Assembly: GCA_977006965.1 (NCBI GenBank)
Contig: OZ345383.1
Coordinates: 806,001-870,000, forward strand
Origin: Phymatolithon calcareum
Lineage: Eukaryota; Rhodophyta; Florideophyceae; Hapalidiales
Direction: 5' to 3'
DNA: 64,000 nucleotides
How positions within the stretch are numbered: position 1 is the first letter of the stretch; every line of letters starts with the position of its first letter. The notes under the pieces are model-generated. The model was not told the origin of the DNA and searched no databases. It saw only the letters and a program-made list of their open reading frames with translations. A program made the position numbers and the translations under genes. Of this stretch, positions 35,832-45,251 are shown one piece after another.

Positions 35832-37754
35832 ATGGATCATGCACCGCAATGCATCCACGACTCCGAGGATGACTCAGATGAGTTCGTCCCCGAAACTCCC
35901 CCGCCAATGCAAAATCTGTCCAATATCTATGCGAACAAACCTTCCGTCGAGAATCCTTCTACCAACAATCCCCACTCCAGCAATCATTCCGCAAGCAGTC
36001 CAGGCGCCGGCAACTCTCACGTCAAAGATAATCCTTCCAACGCACCACCCGCGTCCAATCCTACTGGCAAAAATCCTCACGCAAACAATCCATCTACCGA
36101 CAATCCTTCTGCCAAGAACCTTCATCCACTAAATGATCCTGGCGACAACCCTCATGCAGACAATCATCCAGACGGCACATTTGCTATGCTTCAGCCATCT
36201 TCCGAAGCTATGGCATTGCTCGGAATGAAAGTCAATCCCAATACGGAAAGCAGCACAAAGTCCGCGATAACGGCTTGGGCGAAGGTTCTGTTCAGAGCAG
36301 AATATGAAACGTTCAAACAAAATGCAAGCTCTGCGGATGAGAAAGCGGCGTGGATGTGGTCATTGCTGAAAGAGAAAGTACTGGCCGGATATGACGGCGG
36401 GTCAACTCTGCCGCACCAAGCTTTGCGAAATCTAAATATCGCCTTAGGAGAATTTTGTGTTCACTACAGGAGAAGTGATGGAAAACGATTGTCCCCGTCG
36501 ACACTCGTCGGATACGTTCATGGTATTAATCAATTTTTCAAGGACCATGGTGTCGAAGTGGATGTGTACCGTGATTCGATTTTCAGGGATAAGGGCACTG
36601 GGTTTTACCATCTTCTAGAGAATATTGTGCGCGACCAACAGGCTGTTGGAGCTCACAGGCAGCCCTACAATATTCTCAGTGACATGGATGTTGAAAAGAT
36701 TTTGGAAACTACAATCCCAAACAACCCTTTCAATTACTGCCAGCGTTTGCTTCTGGTTATGGGTTTGCTTCTTGGAGTACGGAGTGAGTCCAACCGTCTT
36801 CTGAAATGGTCTAATTTTTTTCACGAGTTTGGCGAAAACGGGGAGCCAACCATTCGGTACGAGGGAAGTGTCGGGTCCTCAGATGGAACATCAAAGAACG
36901 CGAAGGGTGGGATCGCAGCAGTGAAGGATATGCCCACTGTAATCATCATCTATGACTAGGAGCTCGCCTTTGGAGTTAACCCGTATGCAGTTATCAAGGA
37001 GCACCAAGAGCTTTGCAGCAAAACGACTAACACCGAGGACTTCTACTTAACACCGAACCTTGAAGCAACGTTAAAAGACAAGTTTTTGAAGAAGACACCA
37101 ATTGGGCAGAATCAGTTCCGGCGAATGTTTGAAAAGATGTTCCAAAACGCCGGCGTTCGCGGCATAGGGCCACATGATCGCCCAGTACCACATAGTCTCA
37201 GAAAGACGCTAATCCGGAAGCTACTGCAAAATGGGCACTCAGAGACCTACATACGAATGCGTACCGGTCAAAAGAGCCCTGGAAGTCTCCTATCGTACGT
37301 GAATATTCAAGGCGAAGAAGGGCGACTGCAGCAGCGAAGCATACTGAAACGACGTCCAAGCCCTGAACTTTCCTCGCCTGCACTAAGCAGCGAAAAAACG
37401 GTTTGCACCGATCCCATGACGTCCGCTCCTCAACTTGGCCCAGAGTCAACAAATCCCGATCTCCAGGATCAAAGTTCAGTATTCAAAAACGTTTCCGCAA
37501 ATGGCAATGTAACAATTAATTACTATGTCAACCGTTAGAGGTAGGCTCATCTAACTGCAAAAATTCGGAGTGAACTAAGAGTTACTCTTCAGAGATGCAA
37601 CTAATAAAACTTTGGGAAGTCTTCTGCAAAAAACAACTTAAGGATCATCAATAGAAGTAGTCATTTCTTGTTCTTCGTGTATGGGCCTGCTATTGGCGAC
37701 AAACTTGTACTTGTACTTCGCAAACGGTGTGTTTTCTCGCGTCCACAAAAACAA
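35271..37754. repeat. 26-bp inverted repeats flanking the Crypton-like gene
   Basis: The arms are 35271-35296 (TTGTTTTCGTGGACGCGAGA...) and 37729-37754, its inverse with one mismatch. They bracket the tyrosine recombinase pseudogene, with 535 bp and 190 bp of spacing. Cryptons usually lack terminal inverted repeats, so this is unusual or fortuitous. Confidence 0.7.
35832..37538 (+). pseudogene. Crypton-like tyrosine recombinase, single internal TAG
   Basis: ATG 35832 opens 375 codons to a TAG at 36957-36959; the same frame then continues without break to 37538 (about 568 codons in all). The first 115 residues are Asn/Pro/Ser repeats. An alpha-helical core-binding domain follows (about 135-260). 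The catalytic part has the first Arg in GLLLGVRSESNRLLKW, then PHSLRKTL (HxxR) and LLSYVNIQ (nucleophilic Tyr), the order of tyrosine recombinases. The end, VFKNVSANGNVTINYYV-like, matches the C-terminal motif of Crypton and KIAA1958-type proteins. By family knowledge it would catalyse site-specific integration of a circular element. The lone stop suggests recent loss. Confidence 0.78.
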
Positions 37755-39002
37755 GTCGTATGTGTACCGTAAGGGCGGAGCCCGAGGGACTATTGTACCC
37801 ACGAGGGCCAGGTACGAGTACGTTTTACACATTTGTTATCCCGGCTTACGGTACACATCTCCTTAATCAATTCATTCTGGTGTATAACAACAGTAGTAGA
37901 CTAAATTAGTGTACATCCAAAATCGCAGAGAGTGCAGATATTAAAAGGGCCACGATTCCTGGCCAGTTGGTGGTACCGGTGTCATAGTATCTCGATTACA
38001 TGATTCACCACGTCACTTAAAAGTAACAATAGAGCTCTTCAAAGCCCTTTTGAAATTTGGTGACCAGTTGCTTCAAAATTGGAATCTTGCAGCGTAGGAG
38101 GAACTCTTCTGTGGTACCGAAATCAGTGCCAGCAATGATAACGAAGTGAGGGAGACCTAACGAATTTCGAATGCCAAATTTGAAACGCAATAACTGTCAT
38201 TCTCTTTGTAGACGCATGCAAGCTGTGCAAGCAGATATCATAGAGATTAGCGCATCGTGTGACCTGGCGATGCGGAAGATTTTGCATACCGGACAGCTAA
38301 TTGTAACAGTTTCATTCGAACCGTTAACTTTTCTTCTTAGATATCGAGGCGAGATCCCGTACAGTAGTGAGCATCATGATGATCCTGATCTTGATGCTCA
38401 CGACGGGATCTCTCTTGTCGATAAAACTTACTTGCTTGATACACTAAGATACCAGTTCTTATTTTTCCAGCACCCGCACACTACTACAGTATACTCGTGA
38501 GGTTTTCGTCTATAACACGGAACGGTATATGATGTCGTAAGATTTTACTGCAGTACACCCGTGCCTATAAATCACCGTCCCATCGCACCATATTTAAAGC
38601 CCGACCCCACGGCTTTCTAGACAGTTTCAAAGCGATATTCGATAATGTAAAGACACCAACGCTATGTGACAGAGAGTGCACACAAGAATCGTGCTGTGTA
38701 CATCGTCAGTGTATAGCCCTAAATTAATCACTGGGCCGCAGAATACGAGTTGCATACGAACATCGACCATACTTGTATACACAGTTATGGTGATTACACA
38801 TTACATTCATTGCATCCTTGTCTTTGAAACTAAAATTTTGTCGGAAAAAGAATCCGAGCCTTTTTCCCGATTTTTACGATTTATGATAGCAGGCAGACTT
38901 AATAACATCTCTTGCTTCGTACTTCGTCGTAAATTATCACGATATTCTCAGCACTTTACTGTACATTGCATTACTGTACTCGAAACCTTCTTTGCAACCA
39001 GC
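37539..39002. other. Interval without recognised gene
   Basis: It holds the right arm of the 26-bp inverted repeat (37729-37754) and a strong hairpin at 38351-38412. A 109-codon ORF at 38171-38500 covers the hairpin and has no domain. A long open frame from 38676 leads into the ATG at 39003 but looks non-coding before it. Confidence 0.4.
38351..38412. repeat. Hairpin-forming inverted repeat
   Basis: The arms GAGATCCCGT...GTGAGCATCA and TGATGCTCAC-GACGGGATCTC pair over about 21 bases with a small asymmetry and a 15-base loop. It could be a terminator-like or small-RNA hairpin; nothing more can be said. Confidence 0.7.
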
Positions 39003-40000
39003 ATGGCCCCATTTCCTAAGGAACTGCTTACTGAACTCGAGCGCCTTGTTTCGTCAGGAAAGGTTGATGGACTTGGTCCGTCTGCAATCATGTCGCAGTA
39101 TCAAGCGAAATTCGGCAAACTAAATCATCGATCGTTTGCCAGTAAATTGCGCCAAGTACGCAAATGATTCGGAAAAGCGCCGACTGTCCAACGCAAAGGT
39201 CAGTTTAACACATTGCTCATAATTGCAAGTCCGCTCTATTTTCTCTTCACTGATGGCAATTGTCTTCCTCGCCAGATAATATCAAGAAGAAGCAGAAAAA
39301 ATTCGATGCCGGAGCGATGTTTACTCCGGATGAGGCGGAGGAGGTGGGTAAAGAACTTACAAGTGACGAAGACGAGGGCGTGGAGCTCGCAGTAGACGTG
39401 GAGAACGATGATGAAAAAGAGTTTTTGGACGGTAACAAGGGAATCGAGCTTCTGCTTGCAGACACTTATTTTATGCCAGTATATACCATGGCGCCTTGGA
39501 TGAACCCAAACGACCAGCGGAACGAGTACCTATCAGTTGCTATCTTACTGAATTCCGGTACAACGGCGAAGGACTACACTATCAACGTGGTTGACGACGG
39601 AAACTACCTCGAGTATAAGGTGTACAGGCCGCTTGAAATGAGCGACACGACCGTGTTGCATCGAGCTTGGCTGAATGGAGCGGTGGAGGTCGTCAGTGAG
39701 TATCATCCCCAAACTGAAGCTTTCATCAAGCCACTCGAGCGCTTACAGCACATAGCCGACAAGAAAATTACTGGCACAGCGCGTATTCCACTTCCATTCA
39801 CCGTTGAGTCCCGGTTTGACAGTCGCCTTCTGAACTACCACGAAAGCAATGTCAAAATAGCGTACTGTATCCTGGGTCGCCCGGCGAAGAGTGTGACCCA
39901 GCGCAACATTGAGGAGATTTTAGTTCTGATAGAAAGCCGCGTAAATTTATTGTCTTTTCCAATATTCCCGCACGATCCGGTAAAAACTAGTATCAGTTGA
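39003..40000 (+). pseudogene. Unknown two-exon ORF with one in-frame TGA
   Basis: Exon 1 is 39003-39198, intron 39199-39275 (GTCAGT...CTCGCCAG, 77 bp with a pyrimidine tract), exon 2 39276-40000. The split codon G/AT restores the frame exactly. Exon 1 has one TGA at 39165-39167 after KLRQVRK, with coding-like sequence continuing (FGKAPTVQRK). Exon 2 begins with a Lys-rich and an acidic stretch (SDEDEGVELAVDVENDDEKE), then a 170-residue globular region with no family I recognise. The last residues run through the right inverted repeat of the 7.8-kb insertion and stop inside the solo LTR. It may be an accessory protein of that insertion. Confidence 0.5.
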
Positions 40001-40862
40001 GGCTCGGTCTATACCGAGTGGTTTTGTGTTGTTTCTGGAAGCAGTACTGTAATTCATTTCGCGTCCACTTCCAAATTAGTCTATACCGGATTAGCTGTGT
40101 TCGTGTTCGTTGAAGCAATTCCGTAATTTTTGGAGCCCCTTCTCAAGGACATTGTTCTGTACTTGTTCTCACCTCTCCTACTCATTTTACACTGAGTAAA
40201 TGCGCTGGAACGACATCCGGTCGCGCCTCTTGGATGGGGATCGATATCGAGCGCTCAGTCCATTGTCCACCAATGAGTCTACTAGAGTCAAAAGTACTGT
40301 GAGTACACTGGTGGTGACGATCGCTGGGTTGATGCTGTCCATCGTGTTGGCTCGGAACATCATCTGGAACCCGGTGGGGGTTCCGAAGGAACGTACACGT
40401 ATGCAATTCGGCACAGTCACACTTAAAATTTTAAGCGAGAAACGCTTCTGCTAAGTAACTATTCGGCACGACACGAGTTACACGTGTAGTGCCGAATCGT
40501 TACTTAGCGGAAGCGTTTTTTGATTAATAATTTTAATGTGCCTGTGCCGAATTGCATACGTGTACGTGCCATCGGAACCCGCACCAGGTTCCAGATGATG
40601 CATCGAGAAGGGAGTTGAAAGGGACTTATGTACTGTAACGCGCGCCAAAATGCAAATTCGCGCCAAATGCGGACACGACAATTATGTTAACTTCTTGACC
40701 GCGGGAAAGAAGTTTAACATTTTTGTCGTGTTCGTTTGCTTCCATCTCATCGCTGGTAGTTTTGTCATAGCGCTTTATAGAAGCGACGAACCAATTATTT
40801 ATCGCAAATTTCAAAACTGCTTCTGAACACAACACAAAAAAAAATCCGGTATAGACCGAGCC
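40001..40862. mobile_element. PIF/Harbinger-like non-autonomous element P1
   Basis: 862 bp with 16-bp perfect terminal repeats GGCTCGGTCTATACCG, flanked by the 3-bp direct repeat TGA (39998-40000 and 40863-40865). The interrupted LTR sequence is continuous once the element and one TGA are removed. No transposase inside. The TIR resembles that of the element at 61497-62691, so both belong to one family. Confidence 0.85.
40358..40600. repeat. 243-bp near-palindrome inside element P1
   Basis: The arms read CATCATCTGGAACC... (from 40358) and ...GGTTCCAGATGATG (to 40600). They pair through GGAACGTACACGTATGCAATTCGGCACA and AACGCTTCTGCTAAGTAAC-type blocks to a short loop near 40479. Small mismatches and bulges occur. 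A transcript would fold into one long hairpin of about 115 bp. Confidence 0.85.
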
Positions 40863-40975
40863 TGAATTGTGCTTAGGAGTGTGTCCTTAAAGTGTCACCG
40901 TGAGAAATCTGTCAGACATCGGTACAGTTCATGTACCGTGTAGAAGCACTATTGACAATCACCCAAGACAGTCTG

Positions 40976-41020
40976 GGTGCTAGTATTGATAAGATCTTTC
41001 TAACTAACATTGCATGTCAG
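40976..41020 (+). other. Remnant of the ancestral upstream region of the membrane-protein gene
   Basis: GGTGCTAGTATTGAT...GCATGTCAG matches 63316-63360 in locus 2, with a few substitutions. It is the only host-side sequence left between the solo LTR insertion and the hAT insertion. It shows that 40970 and 50406 were once about 50 bp apart. Confidence 0.85.
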
Positions 41021-41029
41021 CAGGGGAAT

Positions 41030-41366
41030 GTTATGGGGGGGAGTAACACGGTTTTTTTGTTTCAAAACTTGTCTGCAAAAGCATGACATTGATGTGCCGG
41101 CAAAAATTATGAGTTCAGGCTGTATCAATAATAACTCTTGTTTACAGAATATTTCTATTGTTTTTCACCACAAAATCGAATACTGCAAGGAGAGCGACCG
41201 CTACATTGGCAACTCCCAATGTTCCGGGAACGAGGGCCATATTTTCAGCTTTCATTCTCCTTTTTATGAAGCAATTAATCTCTGCAAAATTATATCAAAC
41301 ACACACTATAGACGCAAATCCAAAAAATCGGTATGATAAGGGGTTCGTGTTACTCCCCCCCGTAAC
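41030..41366. repeat. 21-bp inverted pair formed by a second hAT-end copy
   Basis: The inner part of the left hAT terminal repeat (41030-41050, GTTATGGGGGGGAGTAACAC...) recurs inverted at 41346-41366 with one mismatch. It could be a MITE or an extra, rearranged copy of the transposon end. A minus-strand ORF of 109 codons (41374-41703) beyond it is unassigned. Confidence 0.7.
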
Positions 41367-41757
41367 CAGCGTTTTATTCCGCCGGACTAATCCAGTCATC
41401 CGTCGCTCCGGTCGCGATTTTGTTGCACTTTTGGATATACGTTTGACTTTCTGATAGAAATTTGGTGGATTCCTGGATAATTTTTTTGTTGTCAAAATCT
41501 ATCAGCGAGCTAGTAAAACTTAAATGATTTCTGGACCGAGTGATAATTTGTCGACTTCCGGCTTCCAAGTGTCGATATGGATGCATGTCAACTTCTTCCG
41601 GATCCATTACGGATGGATGCATAATCAAATCGAACCGGATTGGATAAATACCGGATTGATTCGGGATATGATATCGTGTAAGGGCCTTACAGAAAGGTGG
41701 CAATCGACAAATGAGTATATAGTTGAGTGATCTTCATAATGCCATAAGGACAAGAGT

Positions 41758-41782
41758 CTAGAAGCATTCCCCTGCTAGAAGC
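41758..41782. repeat. 8-bp direct repeats around a 9-bp hAT terminus
   Basis: CTAGAAGC (41758-41765), ATTCCCCTG (41766-41774), CTAGAAGC (41775-41782). The middle 9 bp equal the outermost bases of the right hAT end. This looks like an 8-bp target duplication around a transposon remnant or an excision footprint. Confidence 0.6.
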
Positions 41783-41891
41783 CTTTCAACAGTATAAAGA
41801 AGCTCTCCTCCAGATCGGTATGTTCGTCCTCCGAATTATTTCCTATCATCGTCCTCCTTTCTGAGTGAGCCCGTTTCTTTTTCACTCCAAG

Positions 41892-44021
41892 ATGGCTACA
41901 AGCACCTCTCCTTCTGTGCATGGTACTCCAAGTCGTGCGCCCCCTGCCGACAAAAAGCATGCACAATCCATCGTTAGGGACATGCTTGCGGGAAAAACAA
42001 CGGGATTCCAACTTTTAAGTCATGATTCTGTTATCGGTCAGTCCATCAATTCCCGTGTTCGGTCCTTAAAGTACTCAGGATGGATGCTATTGTGCTACTC
42101 GAACACTACTATGCATTGCGGGTACATTGTATGCAAATACTATGCCAACCATGTTTGTCCTGTCACTGCCGCAGTCAGAACATACAACCCAGTTTCTGGT
42201 GGCACTACCAACTACTCCCTTCACATGGAAAAGCATGAGCCGAAAGACAAAAACACCGGAAGCATGATGTGGCGGCTTGACCAGAACACCAAGGCTATGC
42301 TTGCTAAAGCTGCGGCCGCTGCTGTGTACCAAAACTTCCAGCCTATCAGCTGGACGTACGCAAAGGCAGGAGTGGCTACATTTGCCGCGGCTATGTTTAA
42401 GGCCGGTCAAACAATGCCCACTGGACACATGCTCGATGTTGCAGATGCAATGCCATCGACCACTGCTGTGAAGAACAGTCTGCTTAAAACTGCCGAAGAA
42501 AAGCGAAAATTTGATGCTACCGTCGGCATTCATGAAGCGCTCAAAATAGGAGGCGGTATGAGTTGTGATGGTCTCCAACAAGGAAACACGGGCGCAAAGT
42601 ACTACGATCTTACTCTCCACTATTTCGACTTTGGTCCAAAAGATGCATTAACAGGCAACCAAAATATTTTTTTGAAGAACAAGATTCTTTTTTTGACGGA
42701 GCATAGTTCTACACTTGGCGAGACCTCAGTGGCAATCAGGAAAACTTTGGAGACAGTGCTTCAACAACTGTATCATATGGACTTCGAAAGACTCACCAAA
42801 AAGTTCACATTTGTGACGGACTGTGCAGCTGTTATGCCGAACGTGGTTGGAGCTTCTGTCTCGCAGTCAAAAGCTGCCCTCGACTTGAAATGGCTGGGAT
42901 GCATCTGCCATCAACTCACAACGGTCATGCGAACAGCGTTCGACAAGACTAAGCTACTGCAGACGGGTGACCCGATTCTTGCTGAGGTATGGAAGAACAT
43001 TGAGAGCTCAAAAACCTTGGTCCGCATTTTCAAGCAGTCGGACTCGAATCGGAAACTCCCACCGGGGTGCGCGCTCATACAGGAGGTGGAGACTCGATGG
43101 TGTTCCCTTTTTTCTTCGCTGGAGCGAATTCAGAAATCTGCCCCGTACATTGACGCGATTGTTTCCGATGGTGAATCACTTCCTGCGAAGAAAGCCTGGC
43201 GTGGAGTAAGATGTACTACGGTTGGCGCAAAGACCTCTCTGCCTTACATTGACTCTGTTGTTTCTGCTTGCGAGCCATTGGTTATTGCGCTGCGATTGCT
43301 AGAGACGACGTCAAAGCCCACTATGCACAAAGTTCTCCCGATTCTGTTCTGGTGCAAGAAGACGCTTGCCGACAATGCTGCCGATCCGCGTGACACAATT
43401 CTCGCCTGTCTATCTTCCCGCGTTCTTGACCTCCTTTCTAGCGTCATCATCGTTCATGACGCGTACATTGCTGCCCTTTTGTTGCATCCGCTACTCAAAT
43501 CTTGCGCCTCTATCACAGACAATGAGCTGCGTGTTGAGTACATGGCGCGAGGTGACAAGTTCGTGCGAAATGCAGTTATGGAAATAGTACTTCCCCCCGA
43601 TATCAGGCAATCGTCCATGCCTCAGATGTCTCCAGTGGCATTGTCTGATATTCCTGAACAGGGCGTCGATGAGAATCCCCCGACAAAAAAATTTCGATTG
43701 TCGAATTTATTTGACGACCGTAGCGGAAAAGTACCTGAGACAGATGAGTACACCCTCTACAAGTGCGCGATTGTCTCAGGAACTGATGAGGCAATGATGC
43801 GAAAAGACGAGGATATGGGAGTTGTTCAGTTTTGGATCAGGAACAAGGCGAAATATCCTCGTTTGTCCAGATTCGCCCTTAGGCTCTTTGCAATTCCAGC
43901 TTCATCATGCACATCCGAGCGCAACTTTTCCGCCGTGAGCAGAATTGTTACAGACGATCGCGCGCGGCTTTCTGGAGAGATGCTAGACATCATTATGTAT
44001 TTGCGCTCGTTCTTTTCTTGA
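41892..44021 (+). CDS. hAT-family transposase, apparently intact
   Basis: The frame opens at a GTG (41865); the first ATG (41892) gives 709 residues. Residues 76-115 hold a BED-like finger (C..C spacing, then GGTTNYSLHMEKH). The RNase H-like catalytic core has D226 (GMSCDGLQQG) and D310 (FVTDCAAVMPN), followed by CICHQLTTVM at 337-346 (C-x2-H) and VETRWCSLF. The last 70 residues are the hAT dimerisation domain: FAIPASSCTSERNFSAVSRI then LSGEMLDIIMYLRSFF. No stop or shift occurs over 2.1 kb, so this copy could still be active. It would cut and paste the surrounding element by recognising its CAGGGG ends and GGATT-rich subterminal repeats. Confidence 0.9.
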   Translation: MATSTSPSVHGTPSRAPPADKKHAQSIVRDMLAGKTTGFQLLSHDSVIGQSINSRVRSLKYSGWMLLCYSNTTMHCGYIVCKYYANHVCPVTAAVRTYNPVSGGTTNYSLHMEKHEPKDKNTGSMMWRLDQNTKAMLAKAAAAAVYQNFQPISWTYAKAGVATFAAAMFKAGQTMPTGHMLDVADAMPSTTAVKNSLLKTAEEKRKFDATVGIHEALKIGGGMSCDGLQQGNTGAKYYDLTLHYFDFGPKDALTGNQNIFLKNKILFLTEHSSTLGETSVAIRKTLETVLQQLYHMDFERLTKKFTFVTDCAAVMPNVVGASVSQSKAALDLKWLGCICHQLTTVMRTAFDKTKLLQTGDPILAEVWKNIESSKTLVRIFKQSDSNRKLPPGCALIQEVETRWCSLFSSLERIQKSAPYIDAIVSDGESLPAKKAWRGVRCTTVGAKTSLPYIDSVVSACEPLVIALRLLETTSKPTMHKVLPILFWCKKTLADNAADPRDTILACLSSRVLDLLSSVIIVHDAYIAALLLHPLLKSCASITDNELRVEYMARGDKFVRNAVMEIVLPPDIRQSSMPQMSPVALSDIPEQGVDENPPTKKFRLSNLFDDRSGKVPETDEYTLYKCAIVSGTDEAMMRKDEDMGVVQFWIRNKAKYPRLSRFALRLFAIPASSCTSERNFSAVSRIVTDDRARLSGEMLDIIMYLRSFFS

Positions 44022-44183
44022 AGGTTAGAATCGTTGTTTTGCCTCCTTTTTCATTACTCGATAACTTTTTTGCGTCTGCATAGATTTGTTGAACGTAGTT
44101 TTATTCATTCCAGTCGTATGTGGAGTGGAACTTTCTAAAACGACGCACAGCCCTTTGGGTATTTTCCATTTACTTCAAGGTAA

Positions 44184-45166
44184 GCAGTTGCAGCACCTGT
44201 TCATATGCAGCAATTCCTAGCATCTGAGGTGCTAGGATTTGCTACAGGCGGACTGTCTCCACACGAAATTATAAACGGTAACAATATCAACGGCGAGGCA
44301 ATCAACGCAGTTGCGGCATACAAGTTCCTCGGAATTCATCTCGACAAATAACTGAGCGTCAAAGTGCATTACCTGGAGCTTAGCCAAAAACTCCGGTCCA
44401 AGACCCTCTTGCATCGACGCGGAGGCATGTGTGGTCGTGCATGCGTTCGGGCAGTGTCAAATCAACAGCTTTCACGAGGCAGCATTATCAAATTGTGCAC
44501 TGACAGCTGTAACCGCATAGACGCGCTCAGCGGGCAACCGCGCATGTTTGGTAATATGGTCCAGAATCTATGGAATCTTATAGAACAAGTAGTGTCCCCC
44601 GAGGCTCACATAGAGTGTGTGTTTGGATACCTAGTCACTGCGGCGTCCCGAAGAATGAGGCAGCTGATGAGCTCGCGCGGCTGTGAATTTTGGAAACGAG
44701 TCTTGTGTCGCGTGAAGCGATACCTCTCACTTTGGAAGCCACACGACCCATTGTCAAACCGCCCTGTAGAAGGAAAGCAATGGACCTATCTACGGTCACG
44801 AAAGATCCACACATCTCACAGAGAACTGCAGAAGTGGTACTCCACCAGGTCATAGCGAATTGCTGTCCGCTTATGACCTGCTTTCACTCTGAACACAGCG
44901 AGAATGAACCGCTACTCTACGACCCAGTGTGCAAGGTCTGCCCCCATGGCGTCAAGGAGACAGTGGAGGACCTAATCCTACGCTGCTCTGGTCGGACCGC
45001 CTATCGAAGGCAATTGATCGGAAGTGTGCTTGACAAAACCGTAGAAGATCTGTGCAGGGAGGGACGCGTAGAGATACTCCAATTCTTCAACAATGACAAC
45101 TTTCTATAGTATTAGTTCTGGCGTTAAATTTGTGTCGTCTGCAATAAAGAAAGAAAGACAGGAAGG
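44184..45166 (+). mobile_element. 5'-truncated LINE fragment inside the hAT element
   Basis: Plus-strand frames read VAAYKFLGIHLDK (RT thumb/connection) near 44310-44350, then a helical stretch. ORF 44690-45109 contains a CKVCPHGVKETVEDLILRC-type zinc finger, the usual LINE C-terminus. It ends with CAATAAAGAAAGAAAG. CAAGGTAA (44176-44183) and CAAGGTGA (45167-45174) may be its target duplication. Stops at 44349 and shifts show it is dead. Confidence 0.7.
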
Positions 45167-45251
45167 CAAGGTGAATAGTTTCGACTACGTACTGATACAT
45201 CCATAAATCGGATAGCAAACCGTACCGTCGCCTTTAAAGCCTCGTCAGCTT

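Larger units (their letters stand above)
32204..39977. mobile_element. 7.8-kb insertion in the solo LTR, possible composite DNA element
   Basis: The left junction reads CTGGAGCATGCGGGAAT (32204-32220). The right junction ATTCCCGCACGATCCGG (39964-39980) is its inverse with three mismatches, so short terminal inverted repeats are likely. The interval carries a DDE transposase relic (33184-34089), a Crypton-like recombinase (35832-37538) and an unknown spliced ORF (39003-40000). Whether all came as one unit is not shown; the first two may be later insertions. The target duplication is ambiguous (CGG or TAAAA). Confidence 0.55.
32020..40970 (-). mobile_element. Reversed solo copia LTR plus 24-bp internal stretch, split by two later insertions
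   Basis: The pieces 32044-32203, 39978-40000 and 40866-40970 together make one 288-bp LTR of the copia family in reverse orientation. The outer left end (32020-32043) is the 24-bp internal region that follows the 5' LTR in the full element. The unit is flanked by GTCTG at 32015-32019 and 40971-40975. The empty site with a single GTCTG is present in locus 2 at 63311-63315. The first insertion is 32204-39977; the second is the PIF-like element 40001-40862 with TGA duplication. Confidence 0.85.

Noticed and set aside
24661-40970. Treating the two copia LTRs and the reversed LTR as one larger element
   Set aside because: Each has its own target duplication (CCCTG; GTCTG) and orientation, so they are separate insertions.
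41021-41778. A short hAT MITE ending at the CATTCCCCTG near 41774
   Set aside because: The flanks do not match (ATGTCAG left, CTAGAAGC right), while 50398 has the matching ATGTCAG and a fuller inverted repeat.
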